DNA of 64,000 nucleotides from NCBI GenBank assembly GCA_004431415.1, contig QPMI01000133.1:124001-188000 (forward strand), read 5' to 3'. Under the pieces are notes generated by a model. That model ran no database searches. It was not told the origin of the DNA and saw only the letters and a program-made list of their open reading frames with translations. The translations under genes and the position numbers were made by a program. Within the stretch, counting starts at the first letter, position 1. Every line of letters starts with the position of its first letter. Positions 34,326 to 43,808 of this stretch are shown one piece after another. The stretch is from Cyanophora paradoxa. Taxonomy: Eukaryota > Glaucocystophyceae > Cyanophorales > Cyanophoraceae.

Positions 34326-35060
34326 ATGCCTTCCAAACGCAAAGTTGGTGTTCCTGCTGGTGCTATCTCATATTCTGCATCCTCTGGAACCGGTTCTATT
34401 AACACAGATCCCATGAAATTCAATGGTGTCAACGAAGTGAAAGCATCACAGCAACAGGAAGATCCCCTCAATGCTGCTTACGAAGAATCACCAGATGATA
34501 AAGCGCCCCAGACATCCACAAGTGACCAGTTGAATATTTCGCCCGAAACCTCCAAGATGAAGGCAGTTGGTGAAGGTGCTCGTCGAATTATTGGTGCTGC
34601 TGATGACAAAGGACTGGGTCTGCAAGATCTCTCACTGGCTCGCAAAGGTGAAGGTGTCTCCAAAGAATCAGACAAGGTAATTCAATCCATGGCTGGTGAG
34701 GTGACCTACAAGGTCGCACCTACACAGAATATTCACCGAATTCCCAAAGCCCAATGGGACGAAATGACTGCGAAACTTAAAGATCTGGAAGCGAAATCGA
34801 GTGCACTGGAACAGTATGTCTCTGAGAAGAAAGAGAGAGCGAAATTGAAGGAGATGCTGCGAAAGGAGGTGTATAGAATGGGGATTACTGGTCTACCTGA
34901 TAAGCAATTTATTGGTAAGAAAGAGACTCAAATTGATGAGCAGGCAGTTGATGAGATGAAGACCAAAACCCAGAAGGGCACCATTGAACCTGGTGCTACC
35001 AAGGCAGAGGTTGACAAAGGTGTTGCCCCAACAGTATATAAACGACGAGTTTGGCTATAA
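34326..35060 (+). CDS. Hypothetical viral protein with coiled coil
   Basis: 244 residues. The N-terminal part is Ser/Gly/Gln-rich and looks disordered. A helix-forming segment MTAKLKDLEAKSSALEQYV, then SEKKERAKLKEMLRKEV, looks like a coiled coil. The C-terminus is basic (VYKRRVWL). I do not recognise a family. Its place in the capsid-ATPase cluster suggests a virion or assembly role. It is 28 bp from the ATPase stop and has the same AT-rich leader (CTTCTAATAAATATACA). Confidence 0.5.
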   Translation: MPSKRKVGVPAGAISYSASSGTGSINTDPMKFNGVNEVKASQQQEDPLNAAYEESPDDKAPQTSTSDQLNISPETSKMKAVGEGARRIIGAADDKGLGLQDLSLARKGEGVSKESDKVIQSMAGEVTYKVAPTQNIHRIPKAQWDEMTAKLKDLEAKSSALEQYVSEKKERAKLKEMLRKEVYRMGITGLPDKQFIGKKETQIDEQAVDEMKTKTQKGTIEPGATKAEVDKGVAPTVYKRRVWL

Positions 35061-35087
35061 TTATCTCGCTTTAAGAGAGAGAGCATC

Positions 35088-35321
35088 ATGGATTTCTTGC
35101 GAAAAATCATAGAGATGTTTAATCTCCACATTGTGAGCAATTGTCACAGTGGTTGCTGTGATACAAAAGTCGAAATCGAATTCTCTGACACTGAAAGTCA
35201 TGGATCTGGTGGTAGAAGATTATCCACAGACTCGGTGGATTTCGAGGAGCATATTAAAACAGAGACAGTGAGGCGACGCTCTGTATCTTTCACAGATCCG
35301 AAATTAAATCTCGGTAATTAA
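35088..35321 (+). CDS. Small conserved protein, MDxxRxxxxMFxLHI family
   Basis: 77 residues, start MDFLRKIIEMFNLHIVSNCH, then SGCCDT. The N-terminal 27 residues match the protein at 50338-50706 of element 2 (MDLIRRCLDMFHLHITSNLK, then SSCCET); the rest differs. The shared block is an amphipathic helix, then a short strand and a Cys-Cys pair; the tail is Ser/Thr/Glu-rich. This pattern could be a membrane- or capsid-binding peptide with a free tail. Its function is unknown. Confidence 0.6.
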   Translation: MDFLRKIIEMFNLHIVSNCHSGCCDTKVEIEFSDTESHGSGGRRLSTDSVDFEEHIKTETVRRRSVSFTDPKLNLGN

Positions 35322-35327
35322 TATCGA

Positions 35328-35441
35328 ATGCTCAGTCTCTCTGAGATCTATGCTATCCTTGAAAGGAAATCCGCTGAATATGCAACAGAAGCCGCAATAA
35401 AAAAGCGTAGACAGGAACTGGTCTCGATCTGCAAAAAATGA
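35328..35441 (+). CDS. Possible 37-residue peptide
   Basis: MLSLSEIYAILERKSAEYAT, then EAAIKKRRQELVSICKK. It starts 6 bp after the preceding stop. The frame is helical and charged, as in many small viral proteins, but short ORFs arise by chance. Its stop overlaps the promoter-like motif at 35432. Confidence 0.3.
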   Translation: MLSLSEIYAILERKSAEYATEAAIKKRRQELVSICKK

Positions 35442-35451
35442 CAAGGGATTT
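35432..35451 (+). promoter_or_regulatory. Candidate early promoter motif, copy 2
   Basis: CAAAAAATGACAAGGGATTT, 71 nt upstream of ATG 35523. It differs from copies 1 and 4 at only a few positions. Confidence 0.55.
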
Positions 35452-35522
35452 AAGGGTAAGGTGTGTTTGATTGGTGAACCCGGACAAATTATTTTCTCGT
35501 CCAAATATAAGGAACATATCAA

Positions 35523-35750
35523 ATGGAAACTGAATCTGTGGTCGAATTCGAACTTGCAATGAGCGAAATGGATCCCAATGAGAGAAAAAGGTTGTATGAC
35601 CGCTTGTATTTCCAGAAACGCTATCAAGATGAGGAGTTTCGTGAATTATATCGTAAAAAGGCACTGGAACGATATTATCGCAGGAAAGCTGCTGAGATGG
35701 ATCCCAATAATCCAGTAAAACGCCCAGTAGGTCGTCCCAGAAAATACTGA
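35523..35750 (+). CDS. Small AT-hook protein
   Basis: 75 residues. The first two thirds are a charged helix (DRLYFQKRYQDEEFRELYRK). The C-terminus KRPVGRPRKY is a consensus AT-hook core (GRP flanked by basic residues) that binds the minor groove of AT-rich DNA. A candidate transcription or replication cofactor acting on the AT-rich viral genome. It has the early-type upstream motif. Confidence 0.6.
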   Translation: METESVVEFELAMSEMDPNERKRLYDRLYFQKRYQDEEFRELYRKKALERYYRRKAAEMDPNNPVKRPVGRPRKY

Positions 35751-35877
35751 ACCGCCCCCAAAGTCCCAAATATCCGCTGAATCCTTTTTGTTACCATGAT
35801 CGATCGACTTTTCGATGGATCATTACCATATATCGAGCGCCAATCGGAGAACCCAAAGGTATTTAAAGGTTAGGCGC

Positions 35878-35897
35878 CAAAAAATGACAAGCGACCG
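35878..35897 (+). promoter_or_regulatory. Candidate early promoter motif, copy 3
   Basis: CAAAAAATGACAAGCGACCG, 47 nt upstream of the primase-helicase ATG at 35945. The 3' end of the motif is the least conserved part. Confidence 0.55.
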
Positions 35898-35944
35898 GAG
35901 AAATTAATTTCTCCATTAAGGATAAGAAGCACCCGATTGTTGAA

Positions 35945-38307
35945 ATGAACGCTGCCGCCAAGAAATCCCTGAAACGCCTTGTTGACTGGCTTCGTGAAGA
36001 CGATGTCCTGTCTGAGAATATCGTAATTCCTGTTGATCCTGATACCAAAAAACCCCTTTTCGCTCATAAAGACGGATCCTGGACTTGGGATAAATTCGAT
36101 GAAGCCCTGAAATCCGGTAAATATACTGCTTGGGGCATTCTCGCTCGTAATATCATGGTAATTGACTTCGACGAAGAGGAGGATTTCGCCAAATTCGAGG
36201 AGCAATTCCCTGATGATTTCGGTGGTGTCAATCCACTTGCTAAAACCAAAAAAGGATATCATGCATTCTTTGCCCGACCTGTTGAGTTTGATTCTTGTAA
36301 GATCTGGGATAAAGCAGGTGCATTCAAAGGAAACCCCAAGATCGACTGCAAAACGATTGCATCCACTGGGACTGCTGGGGTGATTAATGTTTGCCCCAGT
36401 CCCAACAAAACATGGATCAGAGAGCCATGGGCATCTGAGTGTGAGTTAAATGAACCCACTGCTGAGTTGCAAAAGTGGATTGTTGAAAACTACGAATTCC
36501 CCAAAGGTGCACATTCTTATTATGCAAGGTGCGCTGAGGAGAATTTGCAGAAACATATTCTTTCTAAACTCGAAGAATTCGGTTTCATCTTGCCCACAAT
36601 CATCAATGAGACCAAGATGGGATACAATTTCACTGCTGAGAACAAAGGTCTGGTCTGTCCCTGCTGCAAGGGAAGCCATGACTCGAACAATTGGTATATT
36701 GTTCAAGGGAAGGAGAAGGACAAATATATTGTTTCGAGTTACAGTGCAAACTGCAAGAAGCGACTTATCACAATTCGTGTGAAGGAAGAGACAGATGCGA
36801 ATATCGAAAATCTGATTGATCGGTCTGCTGGATCTGATGGTGCCCATTATGATGTTGCACAGGTTGCCTATCTTGTTCTGCAAGACAAATACAAGTATTC
36901 CAACAAGACCTGGTTCAAGTTCAATGATGTATGTGGGATTTGGGAGATGGATGAAACTGGGAAGCGAATCTTTCTCTGTTTGAGCTGCAAGGTCTGTCCA
37001 GTTTATCTTCAACGTTCTGTTCAACTCGCACAGAGAGCTCTTCGTGATGAAGAGAACCGCAATTCCTTGGAGGAAAGGTCAAAGATTCTGCTGGGAATTG
37101 CTAAGAGCCTCAAACAGACTACATACAGAACTGCACTTATGTCTGATCTTTCAGTTCTGTTCAGTGACAAGACCTTTTTCGAGAGACTTGATACTGTTCC
37201 CAACATCATTGGGTTCACAAATGGTGTATTTGACTTGAACTCCATGACTTTTCGACAGGGACTCCATATGATATGGTGAGTAAGACTGTTGGCTACGATT
37301 ACACCACAGAAATTGACCAAGAGAAGGTTGCAAAGATTAAATCCATCTATGCAGATATTATTGAATCGGATACAGACCGCGAATTCATGCTGGGATTAAT
37401 CGCCTATGCCCTGAGTGGTTTGACAGAAAATCAGAGATACACTTGCTGGACTGGAATTGGAGCAAATGGGAAATCACTGCTCCAAGAGTTGGTGAAAGAC
37501 ACATTTGGTGAGTATTATGGGTCACTGGACATGACATATTGGACTAAACCCAAGAAGAGTTCGTCAGAGGCTTCCCGAGAACTCGCTTGCATTCTTGGTA
37601 AACGAATTGTTTTCAGTAATGAAGCAGAAGATGGTGATATGCTTCAACTGAACAAAATCAAACAGGTTACTGGTGGGAATGAGATGAAGGTTCGAGCTCT
37701 TTTCAAAGATCTTGTTACATTCATTCCCATGTTCCAGTTGTTCTTGTCCACAAATGACAACCTGGGAATCAGTAAACCAGATGCAGCAATCCAAAGGCGA
37801 ATTATCTACTACCGATTCGAAAATGTCTTCAAGGTCGATCCTCAGCCTGGTGAGAAGAAAGCAGACACCACTCTAATGCGCCTAATGAAGAATGATGACG
37901 ATTATAAAATGGCGCATATGTCCATTCTCCTGGAAATGTGGAGAACCCATTCTCTCAATGAATTCGTCACCAAACCACCCCAGTCCATTGTTGATCAAGG
38001 TGTTGAATATTTCAATGAGAATGACAAGATTGGAGAATGGATTCGTGAGAGTTATGAACTCACCAAGAGTCAAGGGGATTTCGCCACAAGTGAGTCCATT
38101 ATCAGTCACTTTAAGATGGATCACATGGGCAAATCTGATGAGAAAATCACAGAATGCACTATCTTGAAGAGACTTCGCGAAGTCTTTAATGTGAAGGCTG
38201 AGAGAAAGCGAGTCAATGGTGTTCTTGCTCGTGGCTACTTTGGGATCAAAAAGAAGCATAGTCGCAGATTGATGGATGACAGTGATGTTGAAGGTGGAGA
38301 TGAGTAA
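35945..38307 (+). CDS. Primase - superfamily 3 helicase (frameshifted)
   Basis: The N-terminal part has an archaeo-eukaryotic primase-like core: WGILARNIMVIDFDEEEDF (hDhD motif) and KTKKGYHAFF. A Cys-rich segment CPCCKGSHDSNNW may bind zinc. A D5_N-type region follows, ending IGFTNGVFDLNSMTF. After the break the SF3 helicase core is complete: Walker A TGIGANGKSLLQEL, Walker B GKRIVFSNEAED, motif C FQLFLSTND and the arginine region QRRIIYYRF. The protein should prime and unwind DNA at the viral origin. The first frame ends at 37279; the second frame carries on from about 37265. The shift equals loss of one base in a CC run next to 37262. The combined length of about 785 residues fits the family. 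Confidence 0.8.
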
Positions 38308-38404
38308 ATAAACAGAATCGATTCTAATACTGATTGAATTTCTTATTTTTTAAAAACCTTACTGTAAATGGTTTGTGTGACAGCTGTGACACCTTTTTAA
38401 TTGA

Positions 38405-38509
38405 GTGTGACGCCTGTGACGGCTGTGACGCCTACTTTCAAACTTTTTAAAATTTCAAAAATCTACAAACCTCTGAAAACAGGTGTCACAGGCGTCACAG
38501 GCGTCACAC
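38405..38509. repeat. 105-bp palindromic element, copy C (inverted)
   Basis: Same ends as copies A and B, three TGTGACGSC-type units facing three GGYGTCACA units, but the spacer is the reverse complement (TACTTTCAAACTTTTTAAAA on the plus strand). It lies between the primase-helicase and the polymerase genes. Confidence 0.8.
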
Positions 38510-38602
38510 CCAATTAACCACAGACTCCCCCCTGTGGGTCGATGACTTTTTCGATTCTTTATCGGAAAATATAAAAGTGTATCGTAAATCGGTGTTTTTA
38601 GA

Positions 38603-38622
38603 CAAAAAATGACTGGCGATTT
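38603..38622 (+). promoter_or_regulatory. Candidate early promoter motif, copy 4
   Basis: CAAAAAATGACTGGCGATTT, 38 nt before ATG 38661. A weaker relative (GAAAAATGCGAAATGCGTTT, about 38851) precedes the polymerase gene. Confidence 0.55.
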
Positions 38623-38660
38623 AAGGGATCATTGCGTATTTCACTTGACTTGGACTGAAA

Positions 38661-38852
38661 ATGGATTATTTCGATGAAATTCGGCGGCAGCTGGTTGAAA
38701 ATAATGATATTGCAGAGGTGGCGGAATATATTGCAAAGATAAGAGCAGGTTATGGTAGAACCTATCAAAAGAAGCGTGTGTATGCAAGCAGACTCGACAC
38801 AGTAAATGTATATGTCCCCAAAGGCACGAATGTGCGAATCATTAGAACCTGA
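38661..38852 (+). CDS. Small hypothetical viral protein
   Basis: 63 residues: an acidic helix (MDYFDEIRRQLVENNDIAEV) followed by a basic, Tyr/Arg-rich half (RTYQKKRVYASRL). No family recognised. It lies 56 bp before the polymerase gene on the same strand. In some protein-primed systems a small protein near the polymerase is the terminal protein, but nothing in this sequence proves that. Confidence 0.45.
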   Translation: MDYFDEIRRQLVENNDIAEVAEYIAKIRAGYGRTYQKKRVYASRLDTVNVYVPKGTNVRIIRT

Positions 38853-38908
38853 AAAATGCGAAATGCGTTTAAAATGCCCAAAAATAATATGTTCCCTTAA
38901 AGTAAAAG

Positions 38909-41900
38909 ATGCCCCGCCAATCCAATAGAATCATCAAAGAAAAGAAAAACGAAATACTCGGTCTCTTAGGAACCCTTTTAGTTACTGGTGATATTACAGA
39001 ATTCGAATATGATCGCCAGGCAGCAATCTTGGATAGGAGACCAAGATTATCTCAACTCACAGAAATTACAAATCGCCTCTATGATCGCTTTGAGAGAATG
39101 GAGGAGTTTAGGGACGAGGGTTTAAGGCTGGGAACAATTGAACCCGAGATTGAAGATGGGGAAGCCATGAATAAAGCATATTCCTGGTTAACCTATCGAG
39201 CAAGAGGTGAGGTAATCCAAGATGGGATTGAATTCTTGGAGAGAATTGCACCTACTCTACCACAGAGACTCAGACAGAAACTCCAAGACCTGAGAGCAAT
39301 TAAGACTCGGTTGACCTTCATTTGTAAATTCACCAAAGTGAGTGATCCAAGAGTGTGGATCACCAAATTCATTTATAGTGATTACTTTGTCATCACAAGA
39401 TCACGAAATATTGATGTTGAACTGCGAAATGCCCTTCAATCCATGCAGGAGCAGATGATGCAGGTGGACAGTTACAGACTGGATCGCATTGAGATGCTGA
39501 GAGTGGTAATAATGTCTTATGCTCCTGTGGGTGGTTGCTTCTTCTCAACACCTGAGTGGATTGGATCAAAGAGAGCAACTGTGAATGTGAAGAATATTGA
39601 TGGTCAAGACTGCTTCAAGTATGCAATCTTGGCTTACCTGCACCGAAATGATATTAATAAACACAAGAGCAATGAACCCAGCCAGTATAGAAGATGGTTA
39701 AACGAACTCAATTTCGAAGGCATCCAGTTTCCAGTTGCCTGTGATGCAGAGGTTATTGATCGATTTGAGGAGCAGAACCCTGAACTGAGTATCAACATTT
39801 ATGGTGCAGATAATCAAGCACAGTGTTTCTATCCTCTCCATCAATCCAGCAACCCCAGGAGAAAGACCAAGATTAACCTTTTATTAATCGAAAACGAAGA
39901 GGATGATAGAGGGCATTATATCACCATCATGTCTCTGAGTAGACTTCTGAAAACCACCTTTGATAAAGCCCATGATGGTCGCATCTATTACTGTGAGACC
40001 TGTCTGTCTCGTTTCAGAACTCAGGAGAAGCTGGATGTTCATATAGATGCGAATCGTTGCATTGATTGGAGGGAGAGCAAAGGTAAATGCCCGAAATCTG
40101 GAAGTCACATTGCATTTGGGCTTCAACACCTTCGCAAAACTGTGTGGCTTCCCACTATCTGCTATGTGAAAATGGACAGTCACTCGGTTCCAATTGATGA
40201 GAACCGCAGTAAAAGAGAGGTCAAATCGGTTTCTTTAACAGTTGTGATGGGGGATGAGGTGATCTCTCATTATTTCGAGGGATCAGATCCACTTGGTGCT
40301 CTGTTTACCACTCTCACAGAGATCAGACCCCAAGTAATCCGCACTCTATTCACCAATATTCCAATGCACCCACTCACAGAAGAGCAGAAAGCACAATACA
40401 AGATCACTAAACACTGTTATATCTGTGCTGAACGATTTACCCATGAGAATTTCCCAGTGAGAGACCATTGTCATCAATCAGGAGCTTTTATTGGAAAAGC
40501 ATGTCGAAACTGCAACCTCCACAGGAGAATCTCAAAGCAAACGAAAGTAGCAATTGTGGTAGATCACATGGATGAATGTGGACACGAAATATTCCGCAAA
40601 ATTGCACAGCAAGATGATAAACTTCGTGTTGAGATCCTGAGCAAGAATTTCGATCAATACCTCTCCCTGCAATGGGGCATGTGGAAATTCATAGATGCTT
40701 CGCATTTCATGGACTTCCAGGCAGTGGATGCAAGTGATCTAATGGGTAAATTCCAGACATTCCGAGAATTGGCGTTTTCCCAATATGGATTGGATCCTGC
40801 CCATTATGTTTCGGCTCCTGGATTATCCTGGGATGCAATGCTAATTTATACCAGAGCAAAGATAGAGCAGATCAGTGATGTAGGGCAATACGAATTTATT
40901 GAGAGGGCAATTCGAGGTGGGTTTGCTACAATGCCTACTCGATATGCAAAGGTGGAAAACCCAGATGACCATATAGTTCTCTTGGATGCAAATAATCTGT
41001 ATGGTTATGCTCTCAGTCAAGAACTGCCCATTGGCGATTTTCGATGGGAAGATGTCACAGAGGCACTTAAAGAGACCCAAGGACGAAGTGCCTTTATTGA
41101 AGTAGACCTGGAATACCCACAAACTCTCACAGATCATTACGATTTTCCACTTGTAGTTAATAAAGAACATGTCACCACCGAAATGCTGGGTGGGTATCAA
41201 AGAAAGTTACTGGATATCACAGGTGAGAAGATAAGCAAAGACCCCAAACTCACAGCAACATTCACACCCAAAACCAATTATGTAATCTCCCAACCTCTCT
41301 TGGTCTATCTTGTGAGCAAAGGTATTACTATTAAGAAGGTTCACAGGGTGCTCTCATTTGCAACCTCTGCATTTATGAAGAGTTACATTGATCTAAATAC
41401 GAAACTGAGGCGACAATCTGCGACCAGATTCGAGAGTGACTTCTTTAAGTTAATGAACAATGCAATCTATGGTACTGTCTACTGTATGGTAATCCATGAT
41501 ACAGATTCTTTCTGTCTACTGCTGCATACCAATGATCTAAATAATGAGATGAAGCGAATTTCTGAACACCTGGATTGCAGTAATTATGATCCTGCTCACC
41601 CTCTCTTTGATAGGAGCAATCGTTTGATTCCAGGTAAATATAAAAACGAGTTTCCCAATGCAAAGATTGTGGAGTATGTAGGTCTGAGATCGAAACTCTA
41701 TGCTTTCAGAACTGAGACCTTCGACAAAATAAAAATGTCTGGAACCTCCTCAAAAGAGGTTTACTTTGATGATTTCAAGAGATGCCTGTTTGAAGGCATC
41801 ACCAAAACAGTAGCAGTAGTAAACAAGCGAAGGCAAGACCACAACCTATATGATTTGGAGAGCAGAAGGGTGGCTCTAAACCAACTCGATAGCAAAAGGA

Positions 41901-41944
41901 AGATATTAGACGATGGAATTCACAGCATTCCATTTGGGCTCTAA
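38909..41944 (+). CDS. polB: Protein-primed family B DNA polymerase, internally deleted
   Basis: 1011 residues with the Polinton-type layout: an N-terminal region (VKNIDGQDCFKYAILAYLH, INIYGADNQ), a C2H2-like finger YYCETCLSRF...H..., and a zinc-knuckle block CYICAERF...VRDHCHQSG...CRNCN. Then DPAHYVSAPGLSWDAML, motif A DANNLYGYALSQ (Asp 693), motif B KLMNNAIYGT (Lys 847) and motif C HDTDSF (Asp 864-Asp 866). Only 17 residues separate motif B and motif C; the family normally has about 70-120, so part of the fingers/palm is missing, although the frame is kept. Exo motif I (expected D-x-E) reads KMDSHS, and the Exo II region (expected H-N...Y-D) reads DHMDECGHE, so proofreading is probably lost. 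The product is unlikely to be a normal replicase. Confidence 0.8.
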   Translation: MPRQSNRIIKEKKNEILGLLGTLLVTGDITEFEYDRQAAILDRRPRLSQLTEITNRLYDRFERMEEFRDEGLRLGTIEPEIEDGEAMNKAYSWLTYRARGEVIQDGIEFLERIAPTLPQRLRQKLQDLRAIKTRLTFICKFTKVSDPRVWITKFIYSDYFVITRSRNIDVELRNALQSMQEQMMQVDSYRLDRIEMLRVVIMSYAPVGGCFFSTPEWIGSKRATVNVKNIDGQDCFKYAILAYLHRNDINKHKSNEPSQYRRWLNELNFEGIQFPVACDAEVIDRFEEQNPELSINIYGADNQAQCFYPLHQSSNPRRKTKINLLLIENEEDDRGHYITIMSLSRLLKTTFDKAHDGRIYYCETCLSRFRTQEKLDVHIDANRCIDWRESKGKCPKSGSHIAFGLQHLRKTVWLPTICYVKMDSHSVPIDENRSKREVKSVSLTVVMGDEVISHYFEGSDPLGALFTTLTEIRPQVIRTLFTNIPMHPLTEEQKAQYKITKHCYICAERFTHENFPVRDHCHQSGAFIGKACRNCNLHRRISKQTKVAIVVDHMDECGHEIFRKIAQQDDKLRVEILSKNFDQYLSLQWGMWKFIDASHFMDFQAVDASDLMGKFQTFRELAFSQYGLDPAHYVSAPGLSWDAMLIYTRAKIEQISDVGQYEFIERAIRGGFATMPTRYAKVENPDDHIVLLDANNLYGYALSQELPIGDFRWEDVTEALKETQGRSAFIEVDLEYPQTLTDHYDFPLVVNKEHVTTEMLGGYQRKLLDITGEKISKDPKLTATFTPKTNYVISQPLLVYLVSKGITIKKVHRVLSFATSAFMKSYIDLNTKLRRQSATRFESDFFKLMNNAIYGTVYCMVIHDTDSFCLLLHTNDLNNEMKRISEHLDCSNYDPAHPLFDRSNRLIPGKYKNEFPNAKIVEYVGLRSKLYAFRTETFDKIKMSGTSSKEVYFDDFKRCLFEGITKTVAVVNKRRQDHNLYDLESRRVALNQLDSKRKILDDGIHSIPFGL

Positions 41945-42127
41945 TCTACTTCATTGATCTTTCTTTTTCTTTGGTTTCGCTCTCCAAGAAGTAACAAACC
42001 GCGAATTAAATGCAGCAGCCATATACATCTTAATCCTGGATCATTGGGCTCAATTGCAAAGTAGTTGGGAATTGTGTTCTCCTTCCACACAGAGTCTTGC
42101 ATTTATTATATGAGAGATAAGGTAAAG

Positions 42128-43528
42128 ATGCCTTCTACACAAATAGGATTGAGACAACCACCAAGAATTGTGAGAAAAGAGGCAATTGAAGATCGAGGGA
42201 ATATTCTGCCCATCACAGTTCCAGTGGAGGAGAAGAGCAGTCGAATATTGAAAAGATCAGAGATGGTCAAGCAATTAATCCCAGAGACCCTCCCAGCTGA
42301 GACAGCACCAAAAGAGTCGAAGATTGCTAAGAAGTTCTATGATCCCAGGACAGGCTACAAGGGATTTACTGCAATGAGACAGGAACTACCAGAGGAGAAC
42401 TACAAGAAGATGAGAGAGTGGTATGATAAGCAGGAGGTTGTCCAAATTAATGCACCTACCCTATCTCGAAAGAGAGATCCCATGATTCCAATTAGGCAAC
42501 CCCTTGATACATATGTGATTGATCTGCTCTTCTTTCCTGCATACAAAAAGCAGAATGATGGTTATGATACATTTATGAGTGCAATGGAATCAACCCTGAG
42601 AACAGGGTTCATAATTCCAATGAGAGACAAGAGTGCTCTTACTACACTTGCAGCATTCAAGCAACTTGAACAGAGAGTCCCCAGACCAATTGTTCGCATT
42701 CAGAGTGACAGTGGAAGCGAATTTACCAATGTGTTGTTCACAGATTATTTGGGAACAAAATTCATTGAGCATCAACTAAGTGATGTTGCAGATCACAGAA
42801 CCCAAGGTCGGATTGAAGCCTTTAACAGACAGATCAAGAGATTAATCACAAACTACTGCATTGCAAATAATACTGCACGATTTTTTGATGTGTTGGGTGA
42901 TATTGAGTATAATTATAATAATACCATCCACTCTGCAACCAAGAGAAAACCAGCAGAGACCACAGAAGCCCACTACAAAGAGATAGTGAATATGGAGGAT
43001 CAGAGATTCAAGAAATCGATTGAGTATCTTGATGCTCTGAAACCTGGAATGTTTGTGAGAGTGAAAGTTGAAAAGAATCCATTTGCAAAGCAGGGTGTTA
43101 ATTGGTCTCGAATTGTTTATAGTGTGGAGGGCAGAGAGGGCTTCAAATTCAGAATCAGAAGTCCCAGTGGTGAGATAGTTGATGGTAGATTCGCTTTTCA
43201 TGAACTGCTGCCCATTAAAGGTGTTGAGTATCATGAAACTCCCACAGTGGATGCTCTTGAACAGGCAAAAGAGGAAGCCAGGGTTGATTCAGCAATCAGA
43301 AAGGAGGGCATAGAAAAAGCAAGTGAAGTTCCAAAAGAACCCCTCACAGAAGCAAGAGCACAAAAGAAGGGCAGAGTAGAGAAAGAGTTGAAGAAGTTGA
43401 CCATAGCAGGAACCCAGAAATTATCAGAAGTTAACAGTCAGAGATGGTATAATGACTTTTCAACCACCAAGGAAACATATACTGCACCCCAAACTCGATT
43501 TAATTTACGAAGTGGTCAGAGGAAATAG
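42128..43528 (+). CDS. Retroviral-type (rve) DDE integrase
   Basis: 466 residues from ATG 42128; the frame is open to 42065, but 42128 follows the AT-rich leader ATGAGAGATAAGGTAAAG. The catalytic core is intact: first Asp in DTYVIDLLFF, second Asp in RIQSDSGSEFTN, and Glu in TQGRIEAFNRQIK. Exactly 35 residues lie between the second Asp and the Glu (D,D-35-E). NNTIHSATKRKPAE is the usual end of the core. A C-terminal beta-rich segment (FVRVKVEKNPF to FAFHELLPI) resembles the SH3-like DNA-binding domain. A clear HHCC finger is not seen. The enzyme inserts the linear viral genome into host DNA, as in Polintons and mavirus. No reverse transcriptase is linked to it. Confidence 0.85.
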   Translation: MPSTQIGLRQPPRIVRKEAIEDRGNILPITVPVEEKSSRILKRSEMVKQLIPETLPAETAPKESKIAKKFYDPRTGYKGFTAMRQELPEENYKKMREWYDKQEVVQINAPTLSRKRDPMIPIRQPLDTYVIDLLFFPAYKKQNDGYDTFMSAMESTLRTGFIIPMRDKSALTTLAAFKQLEQRVPRPIVRIQSDSGSEFTNVLFTDYLGTKFIEHQLSDVADHRTQGRIEAFNRQIKRLITNYCIANNTARFFDVLGDIEYNYNNTIHSATKRKPAETTEAHYKEIVNMEDQRFKKSIEYLDALKPGMFVRVKVEKNPFAKQGVNWSRIVYSVEGREGFKFRIRSPSGEIVDGRFAFHELLPIKGVEYHETPTVDALEQAKEEARVDSAIRKEGIEKASEVPKEPLTEARAQKKGRVEKELKKLTIAGTQKLSEVNSQRWYNDFSTTKETYTAPQTRFNLRSGQRK

Positions 43529-43529
43529 A

Positions 43530-43808
43530 TTAACAACGCTTTCGGAATCTCTTAGACCTCTGGCGAATTTTCCTCATTTGTCTATCTTTTTCAATAATTT
43601 CCAAGAAGAAAGTTTCAAGATTTGAAACCAGTTGGTAATTATAAACAAAGAACAGTCTCACATGCTCTGGCTGTGACATGAAGAAATTGTAATAGAAAGC
43701 AGTTTTGAAATCATGGATCCAGTCTGATTGGGCAGCATGGATGATAGCAGGGTCTTGGTAGATGGGATCCATAGCAGAAGTTGAGAGAATCCAGAAAATC
43801 CTTGTCAA
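43530..43808 (-). CDS. Small hypothetical viral protein, convergent to integrase
   Basis: Up to 92 residues; a second Met at 43772 (MDPIYQDPAIIHAAQSDW) may be the real start. Rich in aromatic residues in the middle (FKTAFYYNFF) and strongly basic at the end (QMRKIRQRSKRFRKRC). No family recognised. Its stop lies 1 bp after the integrase stop, on the opposite strand. Confidence 0.4.
   Translation of the reverse strand: MTRIFWILSTSAMDPIYQDPAIIHAAQSDWIHDFKTAFYYNFFMSQPEHVRLFFVYNYQLVSNLETFFLEIIEKDRQMRKIRQRSKRFRKRC

Noticed and set aside
34326-35060. Adenovirus-type maturation protease
   Set aside because: The expected His-Asp/Glu-Cys arrangement is absent; the product is a low-complexity protein with a coiled coil.
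36446-37024. Minus-strand ORF of 192 codons
   Set aside because: Antisense to the primase-helicase, which has clear motifs in its own frame.
37240-37290. Programmed ribosomal frameshifting in the viral genes
   Set aside because: No X-XXY-YYZ slippery heptamer was seen at the breaks, and seven different genes or sites with the same one-base loss are better explained by base loss or sequencing error.
42128-43528. Integrase as part of an LTR retrotransposon
   Set aside because: No reverse transcriptase, protease, gag or LTRs are near it; the neighbours are viral replication and capsid genes.
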